Shown in pieces: positions 1 through 7,893 of a stretch of 42,560 bases of DNA. The position numbers were made by a program, and so were the translations under genes. Numbering within the stretch: position 1 is the stretch's first letter; every line of letters starts with the position of its first letter. The notes under the pieces were generated by a model. The model did not search any database, was not told the origin of the DNA, and worked only from the letters and a program-made list of their open reading frames with translations. Source of the stretch: Paracoccaceae bacterium (GTDB taxonomy: Bacteria; Pseudomonadota; Alphaproteobacteria; Rhodobacterales; Rhodobacteraceae); assembly GCA_003354145.1 (NCBI GenBank), contig PIVL01000004.1, positions 1 to 42,560 on the forward strand, in the 5' to 3' direction.

Positions 1-403
1 AGCGAATGCCCGAACTGGGCGACATGAGCGGAAAGCAAGCCGCGAGTCTGGCAGGTCTTGCCCCAATCTCGCGCCAATCCGCTTCTCGGTGATGCAGGCA
101 TCACCTGCCAGCCAATGGGGAAATGGCAGGGCAAAGAGCGTATCCAAGGCGGACGGGCCTGCCTGCGAAGAGCGATCTACCTACCTGCCGTGGTCGCCAC
201 GCGCTTCAATCCAGATATGAAAGCAAAATATCACGAGCTGATTGCCAACGGTAAATGCAAGAAACTGGCGATTACAGCAGTCATGCGCAAACTTGTAGTC
301 ATGGCAAATGCATTGCTACGTGACGGTCGAAAATGGACTGAAACACGGGCTTGACCAATACGGATACTCATCGTTTGCCGGGCAATCGACTGCCGGGTAA
401 TAA
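1..403 (+). pseudogene. IS110-family transposase, 3' part, broken by a palindromic insert
   Basis: This is the C-terminal part of an IS110-type transposase; the rest lies upstream of the window. The conserved core reads MPELGDMSGKQAASLAGLAP in one frame (from position 6). It continues after the insert in another frame with GKWQGKERIQGGRA and ends at the stop at 352-354. A 37-bp palindromic element at 81-117 separates the two halves. Removing those 37 bp restores the expected family sequence SRQS-GKWQGK, so the gene is dead by insertion and frameshift. Downstream bases to about 403 are probably the element's right end, because the disrupted recombinase resumes there. IS110 elements have only short or no terminal repeats, so the end is approximate. 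Confidence 0.8.
81..117 (+). repeat. Short palindromic element, copy A (in IS110 transposase)
   Basis: Starts with TTCTCGG and contains the perfect inverted repeat GGTGATGC-AG-GCATCACC followed by TGCC. It sits between the codons for SRQS and GKWQ of the transposase and adds 37 bp, which shifts the frame. It is the same family as the copies in the IS21 element near 5800-7940. Confidence 0.75.
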
Positions 404-1149
404 ATAACACGAATGTCGGTCCCACCCTCCAGCAGATGCGTGGCAAAGCTGTGTCGCAGGGTATGAGGCGAGACCTTCTTCTTGATCTCCGCGAAGTCGC
501 AGGCCACCCCAAAAGCCCGGTTGAATTGCCGGGTCGAGATTGGGTCAATGCGATTGCGACCCGGGAACATCCACCCCCTTGGCCGCGCCTCACGATAATA
601 GTCGCGTAACAGGTCCAGCAGGCTTGACGACAGCATCACTTGGCGATCTTTACGGCCCTTTCCCTATTCGACCCGGACCAGCATCCGGTCGCTGTCGATG
701 TCGCCAACCTTCAGATGCGTGACTTCGCTTGCCCGGAGGCCACCACCATAAGCCACGTTGAACGCGGCGCGATATCGCAACCCTGGCCCCGGTGCCGCTT
801 CCAAAATACGAGCAACCTCCTCGGCACTCAGCACGACGGGGATCTTCTTGGCTGCTCGCTGATACCGCATGTGCCGCTTCATCTCCGGGCGCGGGCATGT
901 GGCTGCAAAAAAGAAACTCAACACCGTCAGTCGGTTGTTGAAAGTTGGCGCACCGACGCCACGTTCCTTCATATCGAGTTGGAACGCCCGCAGTTCTTCC
1001 GGCGTCACGCTATCCGGCGCGTGTCCCAGAAACCGCGTGAAATCGCGCATCCCTCGCAAATACATCGTTTGCGTCTTCGGCTGCAAACCCTTGATCTGCA
1101 TGTCTTCGAGAAACCGCTGGCGCAGAGCCGGTACATATTGGTCTGACAT
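404..1149 (-). pseudogene. Tyrosine recombinase/integrase (IS91-accessory type), nonsense codon and 3' truncation
   Basis: Reading from the ATG at 1149, the first 161 residues form the SAM-like core-binding domain and the start of the catalytic domain (AAFNVAYGGGLRASEVTHLK, containing the catalytic Arg). A TAG at 664-666 interrupts it directly before GKGRKDRQVML. The same frame then continues with the HTLRHSFATHLL box and stops matching after GGTDIRVI, where IS110-derived sequence begins. Family members have Gln at the stop position, so CAG to TAG is the likely mutation. The final segment with the catalytic Tyr is missing. Recombinases of this kind, about 290 residues long, accompany IS91-like elements; no partner transposase is present here. 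It was probably inactivated by the IS110 insertion and then decayed. Confidence 0.8.
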
Positions 1150-1410
1150 TGAAACCTCCTATCGTCAGATTGAGAAGGTCCCAATCGTCAGACAGGTTCG
1201 TCAGTTCACAAAATCACGGCGCTTCAATCCGCGCACAACACCAACAACAAGCGCCAATACCGCGAGAGCGGTTTCGTCCTCGTCCGCAACTTAGCAATTA
1301 ACGTTCATCGCAGCGAAAGTCCGCTTTCCCCCTTAACAGACCGCTGGTGACTATTGTGAAACTCTGCGTTGTACTTCCAACTCTGCAAACTTCCTGACCC
1401 AAGTCCCCCA

Positions 1411-1737
1411 CAAAACCGGTTCGTCTATACACTTCTGATGGGATACCGCAGGGCAACTGGCCAGCAACGGCCCATCCCTGCCGACGCCAGAACATGCAGA
1501 AACCGCTGATCCGCCTTCAGATCAACCGGCCGCGCCCTTAGAACCCGGTCGCTGGACAGGCTTGGAAACCACACTGATACGACGCGTTTCTGCACCTCGT
1601 TTTATATCCCAAATAGTAAATGTTCTCTATTTATTCTTTTTATGCTTTCAATAATCCGCTGTCGAGTCCCCTGCGGCAGAAATGACCCAACCGGCGTTTC
1701 GTGAACAGCAAAGAAATTCTGAGGGCGCCAAGGTCTA
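1411..1737 (-). repeat. Direct repeat copy 1: imuB 5' fragment with 147-bp internal deletion
   Basis: This stretch matches 3605-4078 base for base in register except for one 147-bp deletion in this copy and scattered substitutions. On the minus strand from GTG at 1595 it encodes an ImuB-like start (MQKRVVSVWFPSLSSDRVL), then jumps to PVDLKADQRFLHVLA, skipping 49 codons. The deletion lies between two near-identical 10-base segments (ATCGACCGGC / ATCAACCGGC in copy 2). The upstream LexA box is damaged here (GTTC-N7-ATTC at 1622-1636). With copy 2 it brackets the hydrolase and the frameshifted secreted-protein gene. No functional gene is expected; 1150-1410 shows nothing recognisable beyond the recombinase 5' flank. 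Confidence 0.75.
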
Positions 1738-1749
1738 CTGTGCGGGTCT

Positions 1750-2625
1750 TTACGGACCTTCGATCCTTGTGGTTACTGCATCGATAAAATCACGCAGCGC
1801 CTCAAGAGCTTCATCAGGTTTATCTCCAATAACCCCATGCCCACAGTTCTCGAATTTGATGTAATTCATTCGACCTACATCTAGTTCGGCTGCTATCGTG
1901 TCGCTGAAATCTGGTGGGGTAATCGGGTCTTCCTCTCCAACCATAACAAGGGTTGGGCAGCTGATTTTTGACAAACCAGCGCGATAGTCAAAACGACCAT
2001 GCTCATTGTTCGGGCCATTGAACCACAGCGCCGTTTCATTGCGCCATAAGACGCGCGTCAGCCAATCCGACGAGGCATTCTTGGTGAAACGATAAAATGG
2101 CACACAGCGATCTCGGTATAGGGCGCGTCCTTCATCTGTTGGGTGCTCCCAATATGCCTTCGCAATATCACTGATATCTTCGCCCCCAAGACGTCCGAAT
2201 GCCTCATAAACCAACGGAAATTCCATCTTTGCCGATGTGCTGATCAAAGCAATGCCTGCGGCATGGTCAGGATACTTGGTGGCGTAGGACAGAGTGACAA
2301 ATCCGCCAAACGAGGTTCCGATCACTATTGGGTTTTCAACTCCCAAAGCGTCGCACAACCCCTTGAGATCATCTCCCCATTGGTCAAGGTTCCAAGTGCT
2401 TTCCTCACATAGTTCACTTCGGCCATTGCCACGATGATCGTAATAGATGACCTGAGCGATGTCGGTAAGCTGGGAGAAATATGGTTTTGAAATACTGTGG
2501 TCTCCACCCGGCCCGCCGTGAACCATTATGACCGTAGGTTTTTCTCGCATCGCCGTGCCATCGGGCGTCAGCCCCTCACCATCAACATCAAAATACAGTT
2601 TCGCTCCGTTCACTGTGACAAACAT
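1750..2625 (-). CDS. Alpha/beta hydrolase, proline-iminopeptidase-like (S33 family)
   Basis: A cytosolic hydrolase of about 291 residues. Near residue 40 it has the oxyanion-hole signature HGGPGG typical of prolyl aminopeptidases and related lactonases. It then has DHRGNGRS, the nucleophile elbow GTSFGG (Ser nucleophile), the acid-containing strand VGEEDPITPP and the terminal catalytic His in CGHGV. No signal peptide is seen. The ATG at 2625 (MFVTVNGAKLYFDV) is preferred because the family fold begins there; the open frame extends 31 codons upstream without family-like sequence. The gene lies alone between two direct imuB-fragment repeats, so it may have arrived as part of a repeat-bounded segment. 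The substrate cannot be read from sequence; peptide, ester or lactone hydrolysis are all possible. Confidence 0.85.
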   Translation of the reverse strand: MFVTVNGAKLYFDVDGEGLTPDGTAMREKPTVIMVHGGPGGDHSISKPYFSQLTDIAQVIYYDHRGNGRSELCEESTWNLDQWGDDLKGLCDALGVENPIVIGTSFGGFVTLSYATKYPDHAAGIALISTSAKMEFPLVYEAFGRLGGEDISDIAKAYWEHPTDEGRALYRDRCVPFYRFTKNASSDWLTRVLWRNETALWFNGPNNEHGRFDYRAGLSKISCPTLVMVGEEDPITPPDFSDTIAAELDVGRMNYIKFENCGHGVIGDKPDEALEALRDFIDAVTTRIEGP

Positions 2626-2759
2626 AAGTTCACTCCGATTGCTAAGCTCTATCCTCTCAGACGATCTCAGGATTGCAAGGTAGGTTAGGGGTGTGGTTTC
2701 AACGGGTCGCTGCAACACAGTGGCGTCAAACCGGGATACTATCCATCACCATTCAACAT

Positions 2760-3354
2760 TCATCTGCATTTTAGGGCGTGTTTGGACGACTGGCGCATCG
2801 TGCCGGAAATGACAGTGTGCGTTGCTCCCACTGTATCATTTTGTGCAGGAAGGGTTCGCTCCATGAAAATACGTGTAGCGTCTGTTGTCCGGCCAGTTTC
2901 CAGGACTCCAACCAGTTCGAACCCAACTTCGATAATTTCATTGGTCCTTTCAGATATCTCCTGAAGTCGCTGGACTGATTGGTCGCCCAGCTTGAGACGC
3001 TTGCCCGCGCGCAACACGGAATTGATCTCGATTTGGGTCTTATCCATGGTCTTACCAAGAAGGCCAATAGGCCCAAAGAAACCGCCGTCATCGTTGCTCA
3101 TTACAACGCCGGTTTCCACCTCCAGAATGGTCCGAAGTTGAGCACTCACCAGCGTATTGATAAAAAAACTCCAACTGCCGAAAAGTGCCTATCACCTTGA
3201 CGTACCTGTTAAAGTTCGCTGGAGCGCAATCGTTTTCAGGTGTCTGAGACAAAGCGGGTGAATATGCGGTCACAACACAGAAAGCTGCTACAAGCACTGG
3301 TCGTAAAACTTTTTTAAGAATTGTCGTACTGTCTGAAGGCCGGCATTTTCGCAT
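2760..3354 (-). pseudogene. Secreted helical protein with a one-base frameshift
   Basis: From ATG at 3354 the protein opens with a cleavable signal peptide (KKVLRPVLVAAFCVVTAYS, cleavage near SPALSQ). It continues with APANFNRYVKVIGTFRQLEFF and then leaves frame at a run of seven T on the coding strand (3161-3167 region). Removing one T joins it to INTLVSAQLRTILEVETG and a long alpha-helical tail ending at 2760, giving about 197 residues. The helical part resembles four-helix-bundle sensory domains of chemoreceptors (ERTNEIIE..., LPAQNDTVGATH), but no cytoplasmic signalling domain follows. This is either a true pseudogene or a homopolymer sequencing error. The function is unknown. Confidence 0.55.
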
Positions 3355-3493
3355 TTATTTCACCCTATCCATAACTCGCGATATTGCGAACATATCACAA
3401 TTTCGCCGAACGCCAGCAGCAAACCTGAAGGAGACTTCAAAAAGCAAGCAGGAACCAGATTAAGCCCGCTCTGGATGGTGGGCTGAAAGCAGC

Positions 3494-3549
3494 CACCCAG
3501 ATCGACAATGCAGTGTCGTTCCCGGCCCAATCCGAACCTTGGTGACCTT
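3494..3549. repeat. 56-bp direct repeat, copy 1
   Basis: The 56 bases match 5207-5262 with two differences (both C/T), ending in CCTTGGTGACCTT. The two copies flank the ADP-ribosyltransferase-like gene and imuB copy 2. No protein family is recognised in it. The surrounding gene-free interval 3355-3604 holds nothing else identifiable. Confidence 0.8.
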
Positions 3550-3658
3550 CATAACTCCTGCGCTGCAGCTTCGCCTCTGCACATTTCGTGATGCATTGTG
3601 AAACGCAAAACCGGTTCGGCTATACCTGCCTGACGTGATACCGGGAGGAAACCGGCCT

Positions 3659-3937
3659 TCAAAGGCCCATCCCTACCTGCGCCAGAACATGCAGAAACCG
3701 CTGATCCGCTTTCAGATCGACCGGCTGGCTTTGCAGGGTCCGACAAAACGCCCGCGCATCCGAAAGCCCCATGCCGCGATGCAGCCCCCGCTGTTCAGCC
3801 TGCCGGTTCAGGCAATAAATCCGATCCGCATTGGCCTGATGCAAAGACAGCGCAAACGGACCATCAACCGGCCGCGCCCTTAGAACCCGGTCGCTGGACA
3901 AGTTTGGAAACCACACTGATACGACGCGTTTCTGCAC
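3659..3937 (-). pseudogene. imuB: ImuB (Y-family polymerase-like) N-terminal fragment
   Basis: Ninety-two codons from GTG at 3937 match the beginning of ImuB, the catalytically inactive Y-family protein that works with ImuA and DnaE2 in SOS mutagenesis. Diagnostic segments are MQKRVVSVWFPNLSSDRVLR and the AEQRGLHRGMGLSDARAF stretch (normally A-x-GL-x-GM-x-L-x-DARA). Full-length ImuB is near 500 residues, so more than 80 percent is missing, and no imuA or dnaE2 is nearby. It has a consensus SOS box 27 bp upstream. It is therefore a promoter-proximal relic of an imuAB-dnaE2 cassette and not a working gene. Confidence 0.75.
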
Positions 3938-3963
3938 CTCGTCTTACATCCCACATAGCAAAT

Positions 3964-3978
3964 GTTCTCTATCTGTTC
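3964..3978 (-). promoter_or_regulatory. LexA (SOS) box, alphaproteobacterial type
   Basis: GTTC-TCTATCT-GTTC (equally GAAC-N7-GAAC on the coding strand) exactly fits the GTTC-N7-GTTC operator of alphaproteobacterial LexA. It lies directly upstream of the imuB fragment, a well-known LexA target. The equivalent site in the other copy (1622-1636) has GTTC-N7-ATTC and is probably weakened. Confidence 0.7.
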
Positions 3979-4135
3979 TTTTTATGCTTTCAATAATCCG
4001 CTGTCGAGTCCCCTGCGGCAGAAATGACCCAACCGGCAGTTCGTGAACAGCAAAGCAATTCTGAGGGCGCCAAGGTCTGCTATGCAGGAGCTATCCACAC
4101 AGGACAAAGTGACCAGTCCTTAGAGAACTTCCGAG

Positions 4136-5128
4136 TCAAAAAACTGATGCGGAGGGATCAAATAACAGCACGGCTTCGGCCTCTTGATAACGAGAACTGA
4201 GTATTGGTGTTTCTAGGTACGATATGAAGAGCCTTTCCACAGGTACCTCCTGCCAATACATCGCGGCAACGCGAGTTTTTTGGCCCGCCTCAAATAGTGA
4301 TAGAGCAACATCGTTGCTGAAGGTGGTAGAAACAAAACCCTTGTTACTTGCGCTACTCAAAGTGTCTTCAGAATAGATTGCTCTGAACAATGGAATGGTG
4401 GGCAGTCGAAATATTGAAAGCATAGCGCGCATGAAAGCCAGCCGCGTGAGGATGTGTGTGCGACGTTTGGGCTTCGACCAATCACCCTCAAAGGTCTTTG
4501 GATCCCGCAGGATTGAACCTTGATAAGGACAAAGACCCAATTCAGCGAGGACAATCCTGTGGCCTTTTATGACTTCGCTCGCGTTGGGGTTACTCGCAAA
4601 TTGCGCAGCAAAGGCCCGATCTATCTGTAACAAGCCTTTGGAATCCATCATCTGCTCCATCGCCGCTGCCCAAATGTCGCAGGTCACGTTTCGATTTAAC
4701 AACATCTCTGCGTCATGCGGTAAATTCACAAAATTTGAGCAAAGCCATTTGTAGATTTCTTTCTGGATTGCGGAGATTTCTGACTGGCTCCATTCGAAAT
4801 GCACCTCTGAACAGCCGATCTGCATCTGCCGGTTCAATGAGTTGACGTTACTGCCGAGAACATCCTGCTCCCGCCGGGTCAGTTTCCGCGAATTTGGCGG
4901 TGCCGTGAACTTCGAGATGTCCCAAAGCGGTAGAATCCATTCGGCTCCCTTGTCTTCAAAATCACCGACCTGAACAGTGAATGAAGCGGTCTGCGGGTCG
5001 TGCTCAACCACCTTGACCGGTGTTTTTCGTGGGTCGCGAAAGTACAGCGTTGCACCAAGCACGAGATGCGCCAACTCAGCTGGCTGTAGGTCAGATAGAT
5101 GATCGCTATAGCGTGTCACATACTTCAT
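4136..5128 (-). CDS. Hypothetical protein with ADP-ribosyltransferase-like C-terminal domain
   Basis: A 330-residue cytosolic protein with no signal peptide or membrane segment, starting at ATG 5128. I do not recognise the first 220 residues, which are mixed alpha/beta. The last 90 residues carry what looks like the R-S-E signature of ADP-ribosyltransferases: Arg249 in LFRAIYS, Ser267-Thr268-Thr269 in GFVSTTFSNDVALSLF, and an E-x-E pair (Glu316, Glu318) in QEAEAVLLF. Spacing and order fit arginine-type ART folds. The gene stands alone between two repeat blocks in decayed mobile DNA, with no adjacent immunity or antitoxin gene visible. An orphan toxin or effector is plausible; a domesticated protein with another function cannot be excluded. 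The ART assignment is my inference from motifs. Confidence 0.55.
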   Translation of the reverse strand: MKYVTRYSDHLSDLQPAELAHLVLGATLYFRDPRKTPVKVVEHDPQTASFTVQVGDFEDKGAEWILPLWDISKFTAPPNSRKLTRREQDVLGSNVNSLNRQMQIGCSEVHFEWSQSEISAIQKEIYKWLCSNFVNLPHDAEMLLNRNVTCDIWAAAMEQMMDSKGLLQIDRAFAAQFASNPNASEVIKGHRIVLAELGLCPYQGSILRDPKTFEGDWSKPKRRTHILTRLAFMRAMLSIFRLPTIPLFRAIYSEDTLSSASNKGFVSTTFSNDVALSLFEAGQKTRVAAMYWQEVPVERLFISYLETPILSSRYQEAEAVLLFDPSASVF

Positions 5129-5206
5129 TCAATTAACCTAGCTACGAAGGATGGGCATGGTCAATTGGACTCAAAGCAAACTTTCGGCGTCGCAGTACGG
5201 CTTCCG

Positions 5207-5262
5207 CACCCAGATCGACAATGTAGCGTCGTTCCCGGCCCAATCCGAACCTTGGTGACCTT
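5207..5262. repeat. 56-bp direct repeat, copy 2
   Basis: Partner of 3494-3549 (54 of 56 bases identical). It lies between the ART-like gene and the truncated gene at 5361; 5129-5360 otherwise shows no recognisable gene. Confidence 0.8.
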
Positions 5263-5360
5263 GCAATATCAGACACCAGCGGAGAAATTTGAGGCCTGTG
5301 TTGCAGCGACCCGTTGAACTCACCACCGAACGCGGACTTTGGTTTGGCGGACGTTGAAGC

Positions 5361-5576
5361 ATGACCCAAGCCTATCCCCTTCAACGGCCAGCTGAGCGGC
5401 CCCGGACTCCAGCGCACAAGCGCGAGGACAGCCGGTTCGACGTGTCGCAACATAAAGCACAAAGAGAATTGATCCGCGAATGCAACATGATGGGCGCGAA
5501 AAACCTCTTCTTGTCGACCAACATTCAGTTGCGGCGCGACGGCCAGCCTTATGCCAATCGACGCCCACCATGTCAA
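5361..5576 (+). pseudogene. Truncated plasmid/phage-type hypothetical gene (J-domain-partner-like), 5' part
   Basis: The first 70 or so residues, beginning MTQAYPLQRPAERPRTPAHK and running to NLFLSTNIQLRRDGQPYA, resemble the N-terminus of a family of about 150-180 residues found on alphaproteobacterial plasmids, integrative elements and prophages, often beside a DnaJ-domain gene. The similarity breaks off exactly where the IS21 element begins (about 5577), and no continuation is found after its other end at 8354. The gene is thus cut by, or lost next to, the IS. The family link is from memory and is moderate. Confidence 0.45.
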
Positions 5577-5810
5577 TGAGCGTTCAAAAGTGACCCGGTA
5601 TCAGCGTTTAAAAGTGATCCACCCGAGATGAGGCAAAGCCAGCAGGCGAGCTGCCCCAAATAGCGAGATCGTCGGCTGGCTTTGTTTGCGCCGAGGCTTA
5701 TTGGTTTCGAGACTTTTTGCTCTGGGCGAAGCGGAAGGATGTATTCCCCGTCTCAAGGATCGAGCAGTGATGCGTTACCCGGTCCAAGAGTGCGGTTGTC
5801 ATCTTGGCAT

Positions 5811-5850
5811 CCACTGACCGCCAGTCGAAACGCAGTTTCGATGAGAGGGG
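5811..5850 (-). repeat. Short palindromic element, copy G (in istB), subtype 2
   Basis: On the minus strand it reads CCCCTCTCATCGAAAC-TGC-GTTTCGACTGG, with a perfect 7-bp stem TCGAAAC/GTTTCGA. It is inserted between the IstB segments VSVFG and DAKMTT. It shares the CTCTC start and the loop with the other copies but has different arms, as does copy H. Confidence 0.65.
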
Positions 5851-5896
5851 CCGAAGACCGAGACCCATTCACCGAACTCCAGATTTGTTGTGATGC

Positions 5897-5936
5897 ATTG
5901 ACCGGCAGGGGATTGCCATGCAATCTCCGAGAGGGG
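5897..5936 (-). repeat. Short palindromic element, copy C (in istB)
   Basis: The minus strand reads CCCCTCTCGGAGATTGC, then AT, then GGCAATC and CCCTGCCGG. It interrupts istB after YEKTSV and throws the gene out of frame. Confidence 0.7.
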
Positions 5937-6636
5937 TGACGCTGGTTTTCTCATAGAGCTTACTGATGAGGTGGAATAGCAACGCGCCGCCGGACTTTGG
6001 GAACGGGATGTAGCCCAACTCGTCGATGATCACACAATCCAATGGCGTCAGCTGCCGGATGATCTTTCCAGCGTTTCCATCAGCCTGCTCCCTGATCAGC
6101 GCATTTATCAGATCAACGGCATTGAAGAATCGCACCTTCTTTCCCTGATTGATCAATGTGGTTCCCAAGGCAATGGCGATGTGGGTTTTGCCTGTTCCGG
6201 TTCCGCCCACCAGAATGAGATTGTGGGCATCCTGGGTGAACTGGCCAGAACAAAAGGGTTCGATCTGCGCCTGCCTGACGGCTGCTGCGCTGTAATCGAA
6301 GGTGGCAAAATCCTTGTGATGAGGGAACTTGGCAATTCGCATTTGATATTGGATGGATCGCACTTGGCGTTCTACAGTCTCAGCGCCGATCAATTGCCTA
6401 AGCGCAGTTGTAAGGCTCGGTGGCTTGCGCGAGGCCAGCAAATCCTGTGCGCAAGTCGCCATCCCATGCAGGCGCAGGGTTGTCAGTTGGTCGATTAGGG
6501 CGTTCATATCGCCACCTCATGGAGCATATACAGCGTTTCATATCGTTTGCAGTTGGCTTCTGGGCGCATCGTCAGCCGGGGATAATCAGAGCTCTGCGCC
6601 AGTGGGACGATGACCGGCTCTACCAGTTGATTGGTC

Positions 6637-6676
6637 CGCCGGTCGACAGTCGAATGCAGGGCATTCGATGAGAGAC
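6637..6676 (-). repeat. Short palindromic element, copy H (in istA), subtype 2
   Basis: The minus strand reads CTCTCATCGAATGC-CCT-GCATTCGACTG, an 8-bp perfect stem TCGAATGC/GCATTCGA. It lies between the IstA segments ITNL and NQLVEP and changes the frame. Same layout as copy G, different arms. Confidence 0.65.
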
Positions 6677-6877
6677 AGATTGGTGATGGCTGACAGGCGC
6701 AGGATGTTTTACTCAACGGCCAATTCACAGGCTGCCGCGACCGTTTCAATTCCATGTTCCTGGGCCAGCATGAGCAGATCAACAAACTCCCGGTCGCCGC
6801 CTTTATCCTTCATGTAGTGGTCTTTGATCCGGAGCATCGCGTCGGGCAGTTGCCAGTTCACAAAGGGCGCACCGTCC

Positions 6878-6918
6878 ATTGCCCGGCAGGGCATTGCGCA
6901 GCAATGTCCCGGGAGGGG
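6878..6918 (-). repeat. Short palindromic element, copy D (in istA)
   Basis: The minus strand reads CCCCTCCCGGGACATTGC, then TGC, then GCAATGCCCTGCCGGGCAAT. Inserted after IstA KPGALR, before GAPFVNW; it shifts the frame. Confidence 0.7.
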
Positions 6919-7103
6919 CGCAAGGCACCAGGTTTACGCTCCAACAGTGGAACATAATGCCAAGGCTCAAAGTAACTGACATTGCGGGTGAAGCGGCGAA
7001 TGTGTTCAGCGATTACATCCCGACCGGCAACGACTACAATACGACTGGCATAGGTCCGTAGCGAGACACGCTGGCCTGCAAAACGGGCCGGAACGCGGTA
7101 GCG

Positions 7104-7140
7104 CCCTCTCGGTGATTGCAGGCAATCACCTGTCTGGTAA
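7104..7140 (+). repeat. Short palindromic element, copy B (in istA, opposite orientation)
   Basis: The plus strand reads CCCTCTCGGTGATTGC-AG-GCAATCACCTG, with a perfect 9-bp stem GGTGATTGC/GCAATCACC. It is the only copy lying antisense to its host gene. It keeps the frame open, adding roughly 12 residues (QTGDCLQSPRGR) before YRVPARFAGQ. Confidence 0.7.
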
Positions 7141-7471
7141 TAGTTGCTGTCGTATTGAACCAGGCAGGTAGACCGCACCCGCACAGTCTTCTCGACATAG
7201 CCATCAAAGGCCCTGCCCAAGGGGCGCAGGTCAGCCTTCTCCTCAGAAAAAATGGTATCAACCGTGTGATCCTGACGTTCAGGATGGCGACGGCTGCCAA
7301 GCGCATCACATTGCAGATTCAGCCAGACATTCAGGCTTTCCAGATCATCAAAGGCCAGTTTAGGGGCGAACAATTGGCGACGCAAAAACTGCACCTGGTT
7401 CTCAACTTGCCCCTTCTCCCAACCCGAGGCAGGGGTGCAGGCCACCGGCTCCATCACGTAATGGTTCATCC

Positions 7472-7513
7472 GCTGCCCGGCAGGCGCATGCGCAGCATGC
7501 TGCCGAGAGGGGG
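7472..7513 (-). repeat. Short palindromic element, copy E (in istA)
   Basis: The minus strand reads CCCCCTCTCGGCAGCATGC, then TGC, then GCATGCGCCTGCCGGGCAGC. Inserted in frame; it adds about 14 residues (APSRQHAAHAPAGQ) in front of NHYVMEP near the catalytic core. Confidence 0.7.
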
Positions 7514-7893
7514 CCAGAAAACGCGGATGAAAGACCCTGTCCTTGGAGCGCGATACATAGGTCACCATCGTTTTTGGGTTATCAATAATCACCCGGCGGG
7601 GGACGCCGCCATAAAACGTCAGCGCTCGCACAAAGGCATCCAGAACCATCTCCTGCGCTTCCCCCGGATAGGCCATCACAAAAGGTTTGCGGCTGTGGCA
7701 CAGGCGGAAATGGGCAACCTTTATCTTCTGGACGATGCCACCCAGAACAACATGCTCTTCACTCCAGTCGAACTGGAGGGCATCGCCATCCTGGAACTGC
7801 AACGGGATGAACGCATCGCCAGATCCCAACCCCGCCCGCTTCAGGTCCCGGATAAAGTGCTGAACTGGGGAATATGAACCCGTGTATCCATCC

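Larger units (their letters stand above)
3605..4078 (-). repeat. Direct repeat copy 2: imuB 5' fragment and its promoter region
   Basis: This is the longer partner of the repeat at 1411-1737. It contains the N-terminal ImuB fragment, the intact LexA box and about 90 bp upstream of it. Both copies stop resembling ImuB at the same point (FLHVLA...GMG), so they derive from one already truncated fragment. Confidence 0.8.
5698..6507 (-). pseudogene. istB: istB, IS21 helper ATPase, disrupted
   Basis: IstB is the AAA+ ATPase that assists the IstA transposase. From ATG at 6507 the frame encodes the N-terminal helical region, the Walker A motif GGTGTGKTH, the Walker B stretch CVIIDELGY and GGALLFHLISKLYEKTSV. 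There it runs into palindromic copy C and shifts frame. Sequence after it ([14 protein letters not shown]) is then split by copy G before resuming as [20 protein letters not shown] and ending at TAA 5698-5700. Removing the two inserts gives a normal IstB of about 245 residues. The start codon overlaps the istA stop (ATGA), as expected. Confidence 0.85.

Noticed and set aside
379-405. TGCCGGGCAATCGACTGCCGGG as another palindromic element
   Set aside because: It lacks the CTCTCGG start and a central stem; it is more likely IS110 end sequence.
7116-7877. Long plus-strand frame opposite istA
   Set aside because: It is antisense to a clearly recognisable IstA core and shows no protein family features.
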